Notes: generated by a model not told the origin, from the sequence alone. A stretch of 64,000 nucleotides of DNA from Flavobacterium lacisediminis (GCF_025909975.1 NZ_JAPCIO010000002.1:477201-541200); one strand, 5' to 3'; positions 53,364 through 63,654 are shown, counted from the stretch's first letter. Numbers and translations are program-made.

Positions 53364-55982
53364 CTAAGCTTCTTCGTTTTCTTTGTCTAAATAGTCTTGA
53401 ACAACTTCAATAGCATTTGTAATAACATCACTTAAAGCGGTTATAAAACTTCCGTCTTCAGCACTACTAATAGCGTGTTTTAAAGCTTCAACTTCTTTTG
53501 TAATGATTTCATGTGTAACGGTTTTGCCACTTGCAGCAATTCCTTCCATAATAAGATTATTTATTTCTTCTTCTGTTCTTCCTCTCAAGTGTTTTTCTTG
53601 ACGAATGATAATATGATCAAACATTCGAGCGGCAATAGTAGCACATTCTTTAATATCTTCGTCTCTTCGGTCGCCAACACCAGCGATAATTCCGATTTTT
53701 TTAGTAGCTTCTACAGAAGATAAATATTCTTCCACACCGCGATAACCAGCAGGATTGTGAGCAAAATCAATCAATACTTTGAATTTCTTGAACTCGAAAA
53801 TATTCATTCTTCCTGGCGTTTGAGCTGCACTTGGAATAAATGTTTGTAATGATAAGCTAATGTCTTCGGTTTTGAATCCTTGTAAATACGCTGCTAAAGT
53901 GGCTGCTAAAACATTCGCAATCATGAATTTTGCTTTTCCACCTAACGTCAACGGAACGTGAGTAGCTCTTTCTACTCTAATTTTCCATTCGCCTTTTTTG
54001 ATTGTGATGAAACCGTTTTCATAAACCGCAACAATTTTGCCTTCTTTAGCTAATTGTTTAGCAACAGCTGAATTTTCATCCATACTAAAATAAGCAATAT
54101 TGCAACTTAAATCTTTTGCAATTTTCATGCAATATTCGTCTTCGGCATTTAAAATAGCCCAGCCATCTTTCTTGATACTTTTAACTACAGTAGCTTTTAC
54201 TCTTGCCAAATCGTCTAAGGTATCAATATCATTCAATCCTAGATGATCTTCTTGAATGTTAGTGATTATACCAATATCACAACGACTAAAACCTAAACCT
54301 GCTCTTAAAATTCCACCGCGAGCTGTTTCTAAAACAGCAAATTCCACTGTTGGGTCTTTCAAAATATATTCTGCCGAAATAGGTCCAGTGGTATCTCCTT
54401 TTTCCATCATGTGATTTTGCACATAAATTCCGTCAGAAGTAGTAAAACCAACTTTGAATCCGTTATTTTTTACAATATGAGCAATTAATCGGGTAGTAGT
54501 TGTTTTTCCATTGGTTCCAGTCACGGCAATAATTGGAATACGACTTGGTTTTCCTGGCGGATATAACATATCTATTACTGGAGCAGCTACGTTTCTTGGT
54601 AAACCTTCCGAAGGAGCTAAGTGCATTCTAAAACCTGGTGCTGCATTCACCTCTAAAATACAACCACCATTTTCTTTTAGCGGTTGTGTTAAGTTTTCTG
54701 CCATAATATCCACGCCACAAATATCCAATCCAATCACGCGAGAAATTCGTTCGCAAAGGAAAATATTTTCTGGGTGCATCATATCCGTTACATCAACCGA
54801 AGTTCCACCAGTACTTAAATTAGCAGTTGATTTTAAATAAACCACTTCGTCTTTTCTTGGAACGGTTTCTAATGTATAGCCTAATTTTTCTAATAAATCG
54901 GTTGTATCTCGGTCAACGTCAATTTGGGTAAGTACATTTTCATGTCCGTAACCACGTCTTGGATCTTTATTGGTTTCTTCAATTAATTGTTGAATCGTAT
55001 GTGTTCCATCTCCTTTAACGTGAGCTGGTTCTCTTTTAGCAGCAGCTACTAATTTATTATCAATAATCAACACACGGAAATCAAAACCGGTAATGAATTT
55101 TTCTACGATAACTCTTCGGCTATAATTTTTTGCGTAAGCTAATCCAGCAACAGCATCTTCCCATTTTTTTACATTGATAGAAGCTCCTTTTCCATGATTT
55201 CCATCTAAAGGTTTGATTACAATTGGGTAACCAATTTTCTTGATTACATTTTCTAAATCTTCTTCATCAACACAAATACCACCACTTGCCACAGGAATCG
55301 AAGCCAACTCTAACATTCGCTTAGTTTCTTCCTTATTACAAGCAATATCTACAGCAATGTTACTCGTCTTACAAGTAATTGTCGCCTGAAAACGCATTTG
55401 ATTTACACCGTAACCTAATTGTACGAGTGAATTAGTTCCTAAACGAATCCAAGGAATATCTCTTGCAACGGCTTCTTCTACAATACTTCCAGTTGAAGGA
55501 CCAAGGCGAACACGTTCACGAATTTCACGCATTTTTTGAATATCCGCTTCCACATCATATTCAGTTCCTGCAATTAATGATTCAGCAATAGCAACTGCAC
55601 TTTCAGCTGCAAATAAACCTACGTTTTCTTCCGTATAACTAAAAACCACATTGTAAACACCTGGTGTTTTAGTTTCTCTGGTTCTTCCAAAACCTGTTTC
55701 CATTCCGGCTAAGGTTTGGATTTCAAGGGCAATATGTTCAATAACATGTCCCATCCAAGTGCCTCTTTCAACACGTGAAAAGAAACCACCTCTACAACCT
55801 TCTGAACAGCGATGTTCAATCATAGTTGGGAACATAGCTTCGATTCGCTCTCTAAATCCTTCGATTTTATTGGTAGGAAATTGTTCCATTTCTTCCAAAT
55901 CTAATCGCATTTGAATTAATTTTTTTCGTTGAACGCTCCAAATGTTCGGACCTCTAAGGGCTTGTATTTTTAATATTTTCAT
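53364..55982 (-). CDS. cphA: Cyanophycin synthetase
   Basis: An 872-residue enzyme that builds multi-L-arginyl-poly-L-aspartate from ATP, Asp and Arg. An N-terminal domain (MKILKIQALRGPNIWSVQRK, HRCSEGC) is followed by an ATP-grasp domain (about 220-480, GNHGKGASIN, ILEVNAAPGFRMHLAP) and a Mur-ligase-like domain (GTNGKTTTTRLIAHIV at about 487, DFAHNPAGYRGVEEYL). Full length. It stands divergent to the cyanophycinase gene, 236 bp apart. Cyanophycin is a nitrogen store. Confidence 0.95.
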   Translation of the reverse strand: MKILKIQALRGPNIWSVQRKKLIQMRLDLEEMEQFPTNKIEGFRERIEAMFPTMIEHRCSEGCRGGFFSRVERGTWMGHVIEHIALEIQTLAGMETGFGRTRETKTPGVYNVVFSYTEENVGLFAAESAVAIAESLIAGTEYDVEADIQKMREIRERVRLGPSTGSIVEEAVARDIPWIRLGTNSLVQLGYGVNQMRFQATITCKTSNIAVDIACNKEETKRMLELASIPVASGGICVDEEDLENVIKKIGYPIVIKPLDGNHGKGASINVKKWEDAVAGLAYAKNYSRRVIVEKFITGFDFRVLIIDNKLVAAAKREPAHVKGDGTHTIQQLIEETNKDPRRGYGHENVLTQIDVDRDTTDLLEKLGYTLETVPRKDEVVYLKSTANLSTGGTSVDVTDMMHPENIFLCERISRVIGLDICGVDIMAENLTQPLKENGGCILEVNAAPGFRMHLAPSEGLPRNVAAPVIDMLYPPGKPSRIPIIAVTGTNGKTTTTRLIAHIVKNNGFKVGFTTSDGIYVQNHMMEKGDTTGPISAEYILKDPTVEFAVLETARGGILRAGLGFSRCDIGIITNIQEDHLGLNDIDTLDDLARVKATVVKSIKKDGWAILNAEDEYCMKIAKDLSCNIAYFSMDENSAVAKQLAKEGKIVAVYENGFITIKKGEWKIRVERATHVPLTLGGKAKFMIANVLAATLAAYLQGFKTEDISLSLQTFIPSAAQTPGRMNIFEFKKFKVLIDFAHNPAGYRGVEEYLSSVEATKKIGIIAGVGDRRDEDIKECATIAARMFDHIIIRQEKHLRGRTEEEINNLIMEGIAASGKTVTHEIITKEVEALKHAISSAEDGSFITALSDVITNAIEVVQDYLDKENEEA

Positions 55983-56218
55983 AAAAATTGAAAGTTGTAT
56001 TTTAAATGGATAATGATTTTGTTAAAAATAGAAAAATAATATTATAGTGCGATACTTTTTGAATAAAATTATCAAATTTTAGCTTTTGTTGTACTTCGTT
56101 TTTGATTTGGTAAGAATTTACGGGTAATCTTTTAGTTTTCTTGAAAAATCAGTAAAAAGTTTCATTTCTTTATCTCAATTTGATTTGTGTAGTATTAAGA
56201 AATAGTTATTTTTACGGC
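55983..56218. other. Divergent intergenic region of the cyanophycin genes
   Basis: 236 bp of AT-rich noncoding DNA. A TATTTTTACG at 56209 lies immediately upstream of the cyanophycinase ATG. No convincing -33/-7 pair or operator is seen. Confidence 0.4.
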
Positions 56219-57091
56219 ATGGAAATACAAGGAAAATTAATAATCATTGGTGGTGCTGTAGATAAAGGAAGTTTTACAGAAACCAATTTGGATAAAGATG
56301 CTTCAAAGAATTTGAATTTTTTCGAAACAGGAATCTTAAAACGAATCATTAAAGAATCAAAAAATAAAGAGGAATCTCGAATTGAAGTTATTACAACAGC
56401 TTCAAAAATCCCGAGAGAAATTGGCCCAGAATACGTAAAAGCCTTCAGTTATTTAGGCGCTCACAATGTAGATGTTTTATATATTGAGAAAAGAGAACAA
56501 GCTAACGACCCTGAAATCCTAGAAAGATTAAAAGCAGCTGATGTGGTAATGTTTACAGGTGGAGATCAATTGCGTTTAACTTCTATTTTAGGAGGAACGC
56601 CTTTTGATGATTTGCTAATTTCGAAATATAGAAACGAAGAGTTTATTTACGCTGGAACTTCTGCAGGTGCTGCTGCTGCTTCGAATAATATGATTTACCA
56701 AGGAAGTAGTTCGGAAGCTTTGCTGAAAGGTGAAGTAAAAATTACTTCTGGTTTAGGATTGATTGACGATGTAGTTATCGATACACATTTTGTACAAAGA
56801 GGAAGAATCGGTCGTTTGTTTCAAGCGGTGGTAGGAAATCCAAAAGTATTAGGAATTGGTCTTGGAGAAGATACTGGATTATTAATCACTAATGGTCGCC
56901 AAATGGAAGCCATCGGTTCTGGATTAGTAATTTTAGTGGATGGAAGAGAAGTAAAAGACACCAATTTAACTCAGGTGGAATTAGGTCAGCCAATATCAAT
57001 CAATCACTTGGTGACACACGTAATGAGTCAATACGATAAGTTCGATTTGAATACTCACAAAATGAGTATTCATTCTTCGCAATATGTTTAA
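56219..57091 (+). CDS. cphB: Cyanophycinase
   Basis: A 290-residue serine peptidase (S51 family) that cleaves cyanophycin to beta-Asp-Arg dipeptides. The nucleophile is in YAGTSAGAAAAS (about residue 148); MFTGGDQLRLTSIL and HFVQRGRIGRLFQAV fit the family. The start is the ATG at 56219; it has no signal peptide, so it is cytoplasmic. Together with the downstream isoaspartyl peptidase it completes the degradation pathway. Confidence 0.93.
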   Translation: MEIQGKLIIIGGAVDKGSFTETNLDKDASKNLNFFETGILKRIIKESKNKEESRIEVITTASKIPREIGPEYVKAFSYLGAHNVDVLYIEKREQANDPEILERLKAADVVMFTGGDQLRLTSILGGTPFDDLLISKYRNEEFIYAGTSAGAAAASNNMIYQGSSSEALLKGEVKITSGLGLIDDVVIDTHFVQRGRIGRLFQAVVGNPKVLGIGLGEDTGLLITNGRQMEAIGSGLVILVDGREVKDTNLTQVELGQPISINHLVTHVMSQYDKFDLNTHKMSIHSSQYV

Positions 57092-57177
57092 ATTTTAAAA
57101 TATTTTTGGAACACAGATTATGGAAATGATATTAATTTAAAATTTCTTTAATCTGTGTTCTTTTTTAATTTACTATT

Positions 57178-58023
57178 ATGTCAAAAATTATAATTCACGG
57201 CGGATTTTTCTCAGAATCATCAACCAATATAGAAACAAAAATTGCCAAACAACAAGCGCTTTTACGTATTGTGAAAGATTCGTACGCATATTTGCAAAAT
57301 CATTCGGCTTTAGAAACGGTGGTGTATGCGGTTTCTCAGTTGGAAGACGATGAATTATTCAATGCTGGAATTGGTTCCCAAATTCAATCTGATGGAAAAA
57401 TCAGAATGAGTGCTTCTTTAATGGATGGCGAATCGCAAAAAATGAGCGGTGTTATCAATATTGAAGAAGTAAAAAACCCAATTCAAGTCGCACAAGTTTT
57501 AATGCAAGTCGATGACCGAATTTTAGGCGGAAGCGGAGCTACTAATTTTGCCAGAAAACACGGATTCGAACCATTTTCAACTGAAATTCCACAAAGAAGA
57601 GCCGAATATGAAGCCAAATTAGCTTCATTAGGAACAGGAACCGTAGGTTGTGTAGCTTTAGACAATAACGGAAAAATTGCAGTAGCGACTTCAACCGGTG
57701 GAAAAGGATTTGAAATTCCGGGAAGAATCTCAGATTCGGCAACCGTAGCAGGAAATTATGCCAATGAATTTTGTGGAGTAAGCTTAACAGGAGTAGGTGA
57801 GGACATCGTAAGTAACGCCACAGCAGCAAAAATTGTAACACGTGTTACCGACGGATTTTCAATAGAAAAAGCATTCGAAAAAACCTTTGCCGAATTAAAA
57901 CCTTATGATGGTTTCGCAGGAGCCATCGGAATTGACAAACAAGGAAATATCTTTCATCAAGATTCGCATCCAAGTATGGTTTTTGCTAGTTTTGATGGGG
58001 AAAACGAAGAGGTTTTTGAATAG
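57178..58023 (+). CDS. iaaA: Isoaspartyl peptidase / L-asparaginase (Ntn hydrolase)
   Basis: A 281-residue plant-type asparaginase. The threonine nucleophile is in GTGTVGCVALD (about residue 155), created by self-cleavage; upstream LFNAGIGSQIQSDG and downstream TSTGGKGFEIPGR, GEDIVSNATAAK match the family. It lacks a signal peptide. It hydrolyses beta-aspartyl dipeptides, including beta-Asp-Arg from cyanophycinase. Same direction as cphB with an 86-bp gap. Confidence 0.9.
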   Translation: MSKIIIHGGFFSESSTNIETKIAKQQALLRIVKDSYAYLQNHSALETVVYAVSQLEDDELFNAGIGSQIQSDGKIRMSASLMDGESQKMSGVINIEEVKNPIQVAQVLMQVDDRILGGSGATNFARKHGFEPFSTEIPQRRAEYEAKLASLGTGTVGCVALDNNGKIAVATSTGGKGFEIPGRISDSATVAGNYANEFCGVSLTGVGEDIVSNATAAKIVTRVTDGFSIEKAFEKTFAELKPYDGFAGAIGIDKQGNIFHQDSHPSMVFASFDGENEEVFE

Positions 58024-58049
58024 TAACATTCTTTACAGTACATAAAAAC

Positions 58050-58078
58050 AAAACCCGAAAGCAGCACTTTCGGGTTTT
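58050..58078. terminator. Bidirectional terminator
   Basis: AAAACCCGAAAG (58050-58061) pairs with CTTTCGGGTTTT (58067-58078) around CAGCA. It separates the converging iaaA (+) and rlmF (-) genes. Confidence 0.92.
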
Positions 58079-58086
58079 CTATTTCT

Positions 58087-59004
58087 TTACTCTTTCTTCT
58101 CCTCCTTAAACGTCCAAAACAAAATTCGACTCACTTTGTTTCCGTGTTTCATTTCTGTAATTTGGTAGGTTGCTTTTACTTTTCTAAGATGCGAAAGCAA
58201 CGGTTTTAAATTATCCTTTTTTGAAACTAAAGAAGAAAACCATTTGCATTGCGATTTAAAATGCACGCTTTCATAAATCATATTGCTGATGAACGTCAAT
58301 TCGCCACCTTCGCACCACAATTCGTTATTTACGCCACCAAAGTTTAAGGTTGGTTTTTTAGAATCTTCAATGCCTAAGTTTTTATTTTTACGAATCGTGC
58401 CTTTATTTGCTTCTTCTTTTGAACTATGGAATGGCGGATTGCAAATTGTCATATCAAATTTGTCTTCTGGAAGAATGATATTTTTAAAGATATTTCGTTT
58501 GGATGTTTGTAATCGCAACGTAACGTTTTCTTTTAATTTCTGATTTGAATTGATGTTTTCTTGAGCCGCTTCAAAAGCTTGTTTGTCAATTTCGCTACCC
58601 ACAAAGCGCCAATCGTATTCCGACACTCCAATTATTGGATAAATGCAATTCGCACCAATTCCGACATCTAAAATGCGAATTTTATGCTTCGTTTGAATCG
58701 TTCCGTACGTGTCTTCTAAAATATCGGCAACTTGGTGAATATACTCTGCTCGTCCAGGAATAGGCGGACAAAGAAAACCTTTTGGGATATCCCAATTTTT
58801 CAAACCATAATAATGCAATAACAACGCTTTGTTCAACATTTTTACCGCATCAGGATTTGCAAAATCAATCGTTTCGGTTCCATATTGATTTATGCTAACA
58901 AATGGAGTTAAATCAGGATTGGATTGGATTAAAGTTTTAAAATCGTAATTGCCGTGATGTTTGTTTTTCGGATGAAAGCCTGTGATGGTTTTGGTCGTAT
59001 TCAA
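58087..59004 (-). CDS. rlmF: 23S rRNA (adenine-1618 N6)-methyltransferase
   Basis: A 305-residue SAM enzyme that methylates A1618 of 23S rRNA. GFHPKNKHHGNYDF at the N-terminus; NWDIPKGFLCPPIPGRAEYI; ILDVGIGANCIYPI (SAM); MTICNPPFHSSKEEA (NPPF catalytic). All match RlmF in order. The start appears to be TTG at 59004; no ATG precedes in frame near the family N-terminus. Confidence 0.92.
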   Translation of the reverse strand: MNTTKTITGFHPKNKHHGNYDFKTLIQSNPDLTPFVSINQYGTETIDFANPDAVKMLNKALLLHYYGLKNWDIPKGFLCPPIPGRAEYIHQVADILEDTYGTIQTKHKIRILDVGIGANCIYPIIGVSEYDWRFVGSEIDKQAFEAAQENINSNQKLKENVTLRLQTSKRNIFKNIILPEDKFDMTICNPPFHSSKEEANKGTIRKNKNLGIEDSKKPTLNFGGVNNELWCEGGELTFISNMIYESVHFKSQCKWFSSLVSKKDNLKPLLSHLRKVKATYQITEMKHGNKVSRILFWTFKEEKKE

Positions 59005-59171
59005 AGTATTATTTTTAAAGTGTAAAGGTATTGAATTCTTTAGTAAGGCTATTATCTAATAATTATAATTAATAATAAAAGTTGTTTATATTTGATTTTA
59101 CAAATAAAGTTATGTGTAAGCTATGAGAAAACTAGCTAACAGGAAGACTAGAACAATTATTATGATAATAA

Positions 59172-59540
59172 ATGAAGAATATTAGATTGAATTTTATAAT
59201 ACTTCCTATTTTGTTATTTCTTGCATCTTGCGGAAAAAAAGAAAAACAGTTTGATAAGTCTACTTGGAATTTAAGAGACGATATTACGTATTCAAACAGA
59301 GAAAGTATGGTTGCGGACTTAATAGAGAATCATTTGCAAGAAGGAATGACTTATAAAGAACTGATTGATCTTCTAGGGAAGCCTGAAAACTATTCAGATA
59401 TAAAACAAAATACTGTTGCGTATGAGATTATGGTTGATTATGGATGGAACATTGACCCAGTTGCTGGAAAGACACTTTTAATAGAAATGACAAATGATTC
59501 GCTTGTAAAAAATATTAAATTAGATAAATGGGAGCATTAA
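59172..59540 (+). CDS. Small lipoprotein, SmpA/OmlA-like fold
   Basis: A 122-residue protein with lipobox FLASC (Cys20). The mature part, LQEGMTYKELIDLLGKPENY then VAYEIMVDYGWNIDP, resembles the BLIP-like fold of SmpA/OmlA/BamE. Its link to the BAM complex is not shown. Monocistronic, converging on the next gene across a hairpin. Confidence 0.7.
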   Translation: MKNIRLNFIILPILLFLASCGKKEKQFDKSTWNLRDDITYSNRESMVADLIENHLQEGMTYKELIDLLGKPENYSDIKQNTVAYEIMVDYGWNIDPVAGKTLLIEMTNDSLVKNIKLDKWEH

Positions 59541-59600
59541 TTAGCAACCTGATTGCTCGGAATTGCATTCCGTGCCCACAATCAAATAAAACCAATAATA

Positions 59601-59624
59601 AAACCCCGATAAAAATTGGGGTTT
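59601..59624. terminator. Bidirectional terminator
   Basis: AAACCCC pairs with GGGGTTT, with AT pairs inside. It lies between converging genes at 59540 and 59633. A near-copy occurs at 60143-60166. Confidence 0.85.
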
Positions 59625-59632
59625 CTTATTTA

Positions 59633-60061
59633 TTAATCAAGAATAAATGCTATATACGGATTACAATCCCTACAAATTTTTACTTGATCTCTTTTTTTAG
59701 AAAGGCTTAATTTGCATTCTCTTTTTTCTACATTCAAATAGGTTACCGATTCTCCTGGTTTTAATTTTAATTGTACCGCATTGTGTCTGTAAACGGTATT
59801 GTCATCTGGTCGGTTAATCCCAGCGAAGCCATTAAAATTCTTGGTTGAATTGTTAGTGAATTCTACATCATAGAAACAAGTAGTTCCCATGTGTTTGTTT
59901 AATTTCACTCTAACTGTCATTTTGTAGCCATTGAACTCGCAATTTATTGGAGAGCCCCATTCTTCAACATTGTCTGCAATATTAATAGGAAATGATTGTG
60001 AAAATGAATGTTGTGTATTTGCCAAGATTAGAACAAATAGAATTTTGATAAATGTTTTCAT
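59633..60061 (-). CDS. Secreted hypothetical protein
   Basis: A 142-residue protein with a signal peptide (KTFIKILFVLILANTQHSFS). The mature part looks like an Ig-like beta domain with two Cys (CEFNGYK, TCFYDVEF, KRECKLS, KICRDCNPY), probably disulfide bonded. Family unknown. Expected in the periplasm or outside. Confidence 0.7.
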   Translation of the reverse strand: MKTFIKILFVLILANTQHSFSQSFPINIADNVEEWGSPINCEFNGYKMTVRVKLNKHMGTTCFYDVEFTNNSTKNFNGFAGINRPDDNTVYRHNAVQLKLKPGESVTYLNVEKRECKLSLSKKRDQVKICRDCNPYIAFILD

Positions 60062-60142
60062 AATTGTAAAAGTTAGTTTATCAAAATTAATTTATCTATT
60101 TGTGTTTAAGAATAAGGCATCTGACGTATTTTTAAAAATAAA

Positions 60143-60166
60143 AAACCCCGATAAAAATCGGGGTTT
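60143..60166 (-). terminator. Terminator of the thrS-infC-rpmI-rplT operon
   Basis: AAACCCCGAT (60143-60152) pairs with ATCGGGGTTT (60157-60166), with a T-run on the minus strand, 35 bp past rplT. Confidence 0.9.
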
Positions 60167-60200
60167 AATATATAAGTAAGATAAACTGAGTTAGACGTAA

Positions 60201-60545
60201 TTATTTAATTTTGTTAACGATAGCTGTGAAAGCAGCTGGGTGATTCATAGCTAAATCAGCAAGAACTTTACGGTTCAATTCGATATTGTTAGCTTTTGCT
60301 TTCCCCATAAATTGAGAATAACTCATACCATGTAAACGTGCACCAGCATTGATACGCGTAATCCATAAAGCACGGAAATTTCTTTTGTTTTGTTTTCTAT
60401 CACGGTAAGCATAGCACATTGCTTTTTCTACCGCGTTTTTAGCTACAGTCCAAACGTTTTTACGTCTTCCAAAGAAACCTTTGGCTTGTTTTAATACTCT
60501 TTTTTTTCTAGCTTTTGTAGCTACTGAATTTGTTGCTCTTGGCAT
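60201..60545 (-). CDS. rplT: 50S ribosomal protein L20
   Basis: A 114-residue ribosomal protein that binds 23S rRNA early in assembly. [20 protein letters not shown] and [19 protein letters not shown], then [20 protein letters not shown] match L20. Last gene of the translation operon. Confidence 0.98.
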   Translation of the reverse strand: MPRATNSVATKARKKRVLKQAKGFFGRRKNVWTVAKNAVEKAMCYAYRDRKQNKRNFRALWITRINAGARLHGMSYSQFMGKAKANNIELNRKVLADLAMNHPAAFTAIVNKIK

Positions 60546-60662
60546 AATTTTAAATGTTTTTTGCAGTAAGGCGATCTTTCGATTCTTCTAAATTCTAAAC
60601 TCAAAATTCTGAATTCAAAACAGCCCACTCCAGGGTTACTAAATTGTTTTAACCAACAACGA

Positions 60663-60860
60663 TTAAATTAAATTTAATTGTTGTTTAATGCTTCTCTCAT
60701 CTGTTGGGTGAACCAATGTAGAGTGAGTTAAAGCTAATTTACGCTTTTTAGATTTTTTAGTCAAAATGTGACTTTTAAAAGCGTGTTTTCTTTTGATCTT
60801 TCCAGAACCAGTAACTTTGAATCGTTTCTTAGCACTAGATTTCGTTTTCATTTTAGGCAT
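60663..60860 (-). CDS. rpmI: 50S ribosomal protein L35
   Basis: A 65-residue protein. [20 protein letters not shown] and [20 protein letters not shown] are the family pattern. It is separated from rplT by a 117-bp spacer that includes a TTCTAAA repeat and a GGTTA/TAACC hairpin. Confidence 0.98.
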   Translation of the reverse strand: MPKMKTKSSAKKRFKVTGSGKIKRKHAFKSHILTKKSKKRKLALTHSTLVHPTDERSIKQQLNLI

Positions 60861-60924
60861 TTTCTTCCTGTATTTATAATCTATCTTACTTATTATTTTT
60901 CAAAAGAGTTTGCTGGGCAATCTC

Positions 60925-61476
60925 TTATTTTCCTTTTTTCTTCGGAGCAATGTACATAATCATACGTTTTCCTTCTAAAACTGGCATCGCTTCTACTTTT
61001 CCAAACTCTTCCAATTCTTGAGCCAAACGTAATAACAAAATTTGTCCTTGCTCTTTGTAGATAATCGAACGTCCTTTAAAGAATACAAATGCTTTTAATT
61101 TAGCACCATCTTGTAAAAATTTAAGGGCATTCTTTTTCTTAAATTCATAATCATGCTCATCAGTTTGAGGTCCAAAACGAATCTCCTTTACAACGATTTG
61201 AGTTGACTTAGCTTTAAGTTCTTTATCTCTCTTCTTTTGTTGGTACAAAAATTTACCATAATCCATCAACTTACAAACCGGTGGTTCAGCATTTGGAGAG
61301 ATTTCTACCAAATCAACTTCCTGCTCTTCAGCTAAGCGAAGGGCTTCCGCTATTTTGTAAACTCCAGGCTCAATATTTTCGCCTACTAAACGTACTTCAG
61401 GAACACGAATCAAATTGTTGATGCGGTGTGCTGCTTTTTTCTCTTCGCGAGGTTGAAAACCTCTGTTGTTTCTAAT
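60925..61476 (-). CDS. infC: Translation initiation factor IF-3
   Basis: A 183-residue factor that checks start codons on the 30S subunit. The chosen start is ATT at 61476, giving [20 protein letters not shown] before [13 protein letters not shown], which is the normal flavobacterial N-terminus. The first ATG-type choice (TTG at 61413) would lose 21 conserved residues; an ATA at 61482 is another option. IF3 genes often use AUU for autocontrol. It starts 28 bp after thrS. Confidence 0.92.
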   Translation of the reverse strand: MRNNRGFQPREEKKAAHRINNLIRVPEVRLVGENIEPGVYKIAEALRLAEEQEVDLVEISPNAEPPVCKLMDYGKFLYQQKKRDKELKAKSTQIVVKEIRFGPQTDEHDYEFKKKNALKFLQDGAKLKAFVFFKGRSIIYKEQGQILLLRLAQELEEFGKVEAMPVLEGKRMIMYIAPKKKGK

Positions 61477-61504
61477 TGCTATGGCTGTAAAATTTTAGTT
61501 AAAC

Positions 61505-63445
61505 TTAAAATTGTTTTAATGTTTTATTGATTTCTTCGTTTATCATTGCAGCAAATTGCTCAATAGTAACCGATATATTTCCTTTTCCTTCTTGTCCGCG
61601 TTGTCTCACAGAAATCGTTCCGTTTTTCTCTTCTTCCTCGCCAACAATCAGCATAAACGGATATTTGTTCATCTCCGCTTCTCTAATTTTCTTCCCGATT
61701 GTTTCATTTCGGTTGTCAATTAGGGCGCGAATTTCGTGATTTTCTAGCAAATCTAAAACTTTTTTCGCATAATTTTCATATTTCTCACTCAAAGACAAGA
61801 TTATAGCTTGCTCTGGCATCAACCAAATTGGGAAATTTCCTGCCGTGTGTTCCAATAAAATTGCGATAAAACGTTCCATCGAACCAAATGGCGCTCGGTG
61901 AATCATAACAGGGCGATGTAACTTGTCATCTGCACCTTTATAAGACAATTCAAAACGTTCTGGTAAGTTGTAATCTACCTGAATAGTTCCTAATTGCCAA
62001 CTTCTGCCTAAAGCATCTTTTACCATGAAATCCAATTTCGGACCATAGAAAGCCGCTTCACCAGATTCAATCACATAATTTAATCCTTTGTCTTTCGCTG
62101 CACTGATAATTGCATTTTCTGCTTTTTCCCAGTTTTCAACGCTACCTATATATTTATCTGGATTATCTAAATCACGAACCGAAACCTGAGCCGTAAAGTT
62201 TTCAAATCCTAACGAACCAAAAACATACAATACTAAGTCGATAACATTTTTGAACTCCGCATCCAATTGATCAGGCGTACAGAAAATATGCGCATCATCC
62301 TGAGTAAATCCTCTAACACGAGTCAATCCATGTAATTCACCCGATTGCTCGTAACGATAAACTGTTCCAAATTCAGCATAACGCTTTGGTAAATCTTTGT
62401 ACGACCAAGGTCTTGCATTATAAATCTCACAGTGATGTGGGCAGTTCATTGGTTTTAATAAAAACTCTTCACCTTCCGCCGGCGTATGAATCGGTTGGAA
62501 ACTATCCGCACCGTATTTAGCATAGTGTCCAGAAGTCACATACAAGTCTTTCATCCCAATATGAGGCGTAACTACTTGCTCGTAACCAGCTTTTTTCTGT
62601 GCTTTTTTCAAGAATTGCTCTAATCTATCGCGCAAAGCAGCTCCTTTTGGTAACCATAATGGTAAACCTTGACCTACTTTTGCTGAGAAATGGAATAAAT
62701 CCAATTCTTTTCCTAATTTTCTATGATCGCGACGCTTTGCTTCTTCTAATAATTCAAGGTAATCCGTTAAGTCTTTTTGTTTCGGGAACGAAATACCGTA
62801 AACACGAGTTAACTGTTTGTTTTTCTCATCGCCTCTCCAGTAAGCACCAGCAACCGATAAAATTTTCATCGCTTTGATAATACCCGTATTCGGAATATGA
62901 CCACCACGACACAAATCAAAGAAGTTCGAATGATCACAGAACGTAATGGTTCCGTCTTCTAAGTTTGAAATTAATTCTGTTTTGTACTCGTTATTTTTAT
63001 AAACCTCCAATGCTTCCGCTTTTGAAACCGGACGCATTTTAAACTCATGTTTCTCTCTCGAAATTTCTAACACACGGTCTTCAATCTTTTTGAAATCGGC
63101 ATCTGTAATTTTTTTATCACCAAAATCCACATCGTAATAAAAACCATTATCAATTGCAGGTCCAAGTGTTAATTTGATGCCTGGAAATAATTCTTCCAAA
63201 GCTTGCGCCATCACGTGCGAAGTCGAATGCCAAAAAGCTTTCTTACCTTCTTTGTCATTCCAAGTATATAATATAAGTGTACCGTCCGTCGTTAAGGTCG
63301 TCGTCGTTTCAATAGTGGTACCATTATAGGAAGCTGAAATTACATTTCTAGCCAAACCTTCACTAATGCTTTTCGCAACATCCATTGGAGTAACTCCTTG
63401 AGCCATCTCCTTAACCGACCCGTCGGGTAAATTAACTTTTATCAT
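61505..63445 (-). CDS. thrS: Threonyl-tRNA synthetase
   Basis: A 646-residue class II synthetase. TGS domain 1-60; editing domain with [14 protein letters not shown] (about 77-90) and the C..H zinc-like region; catalytic core with [38 protein letters not shown] and [13 protein letters not shown] (motifs 2 and 3); anticodon-binding C-domain. First gene of the operon with infC. Confidence 0.97.
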   Translation of the reverse strand: MIKVNLPDGSVKEMAQGVTPMDVAKSISEGLARNVISASYNGTTIETTTTLTTDGTLILYTWNDKEGKKAFWHSTSHVMAQALEELFPGIKLTLGPAIDNGFYYDVDFGDKKITDADFKKIEDRVLEISREKHEFKMRPVSKAEALEVYKNNEYKTELISNLEDGTITFCDHSNFFDLCRGGHIPNTGIIKAMKILSVAGAYWRGDEKNKQLTRVYGISFPKQKDLTDYLELLEEAKRRDHRKLGKELDLFHFSAKVGQGLPLWLPKGAALRDRLEQFLKKAQKKAGYEQVVTPHIGMKDLYVTSGHYAKYGADSFQPIHTPAEGEEFLLKPMNCPHHCEIYNARPWSYKDLPKRYAEFGTVYRYEQSGELHGLTRVRGFTQDDAHIFCTPDQLDAEFKNVIDLVLYVFGSLGFENFTAQVSVRDLDNPDKYIGSVENWEKAENAIISAAKDKGLNYVIESGEAAFYGPKLDFMVKDALGRSWQLGTIQVDYNLPERFELSYKGADDKLHRPVMIHRAPFGSMERFIAILLEHTAGNFPIWLMPEQAIILSLSEKYENYAKKVLDLLENHEIRALIDNRNETIGKKIREAEMNKYPFMLIVGEEEEKNGTISVRQRGQEGKGNISVTIEQFAAMINEEINKTLKQF

Positions 63446-63465
63446 TTTTTAAAATTTATAAGGTG

Positions 63466-63496
63466 CAAATATAAACCATTAATAAAATCCATACAA
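63466..63496 (-). promoter_or_regulatory. thrS promoter
   Basis: Minus strand TTG (63496-63494), 20-base spacer, TATATTTG (63473-63466), 20 bases before the thrS ATG. Full consensus match. Confidence 0.85.
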
Positions 63497-63581
63497 TATA
63501 TATAAGGTATAATGTTAAAAAAGATTTGAAGCACACGTTTTACATTCCATAAAGACTATTTGTCCCGCTGTCCGCTACAAT

Positions 63582-63654
63582 CTTTTTCTTTTTTGTTTCC
63601 TGAGGTTTTCTTTTTTGTAGCCTGAGGTTCTCGAAGGCAACAAAAAAGAAAAAG
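63582..63654. repeat. Perfect 16-bp inverted repeat with long loop
   Basis: CTTTTTCTTTTTTGTT (63582-63597) pairs with AACAAAAAAGAAAAAG (63639-63654). The loop contains the direct repeat CCTGAGGTT twice. Probably a flavobacterial intergenic repeat. Confidence 0.6.

Noticed and set aside
59528..59710. 60-residue plus-strand frame after the lipoprotein gene
   Set aside because: It crosses the bidirectional terminator and lies over the end of the minus-strand secreted gene.
62599..62877. 92-residue plus-strand frame inside thrS
   Set aside because: It is antisense to the strongly supported synthetase gene.
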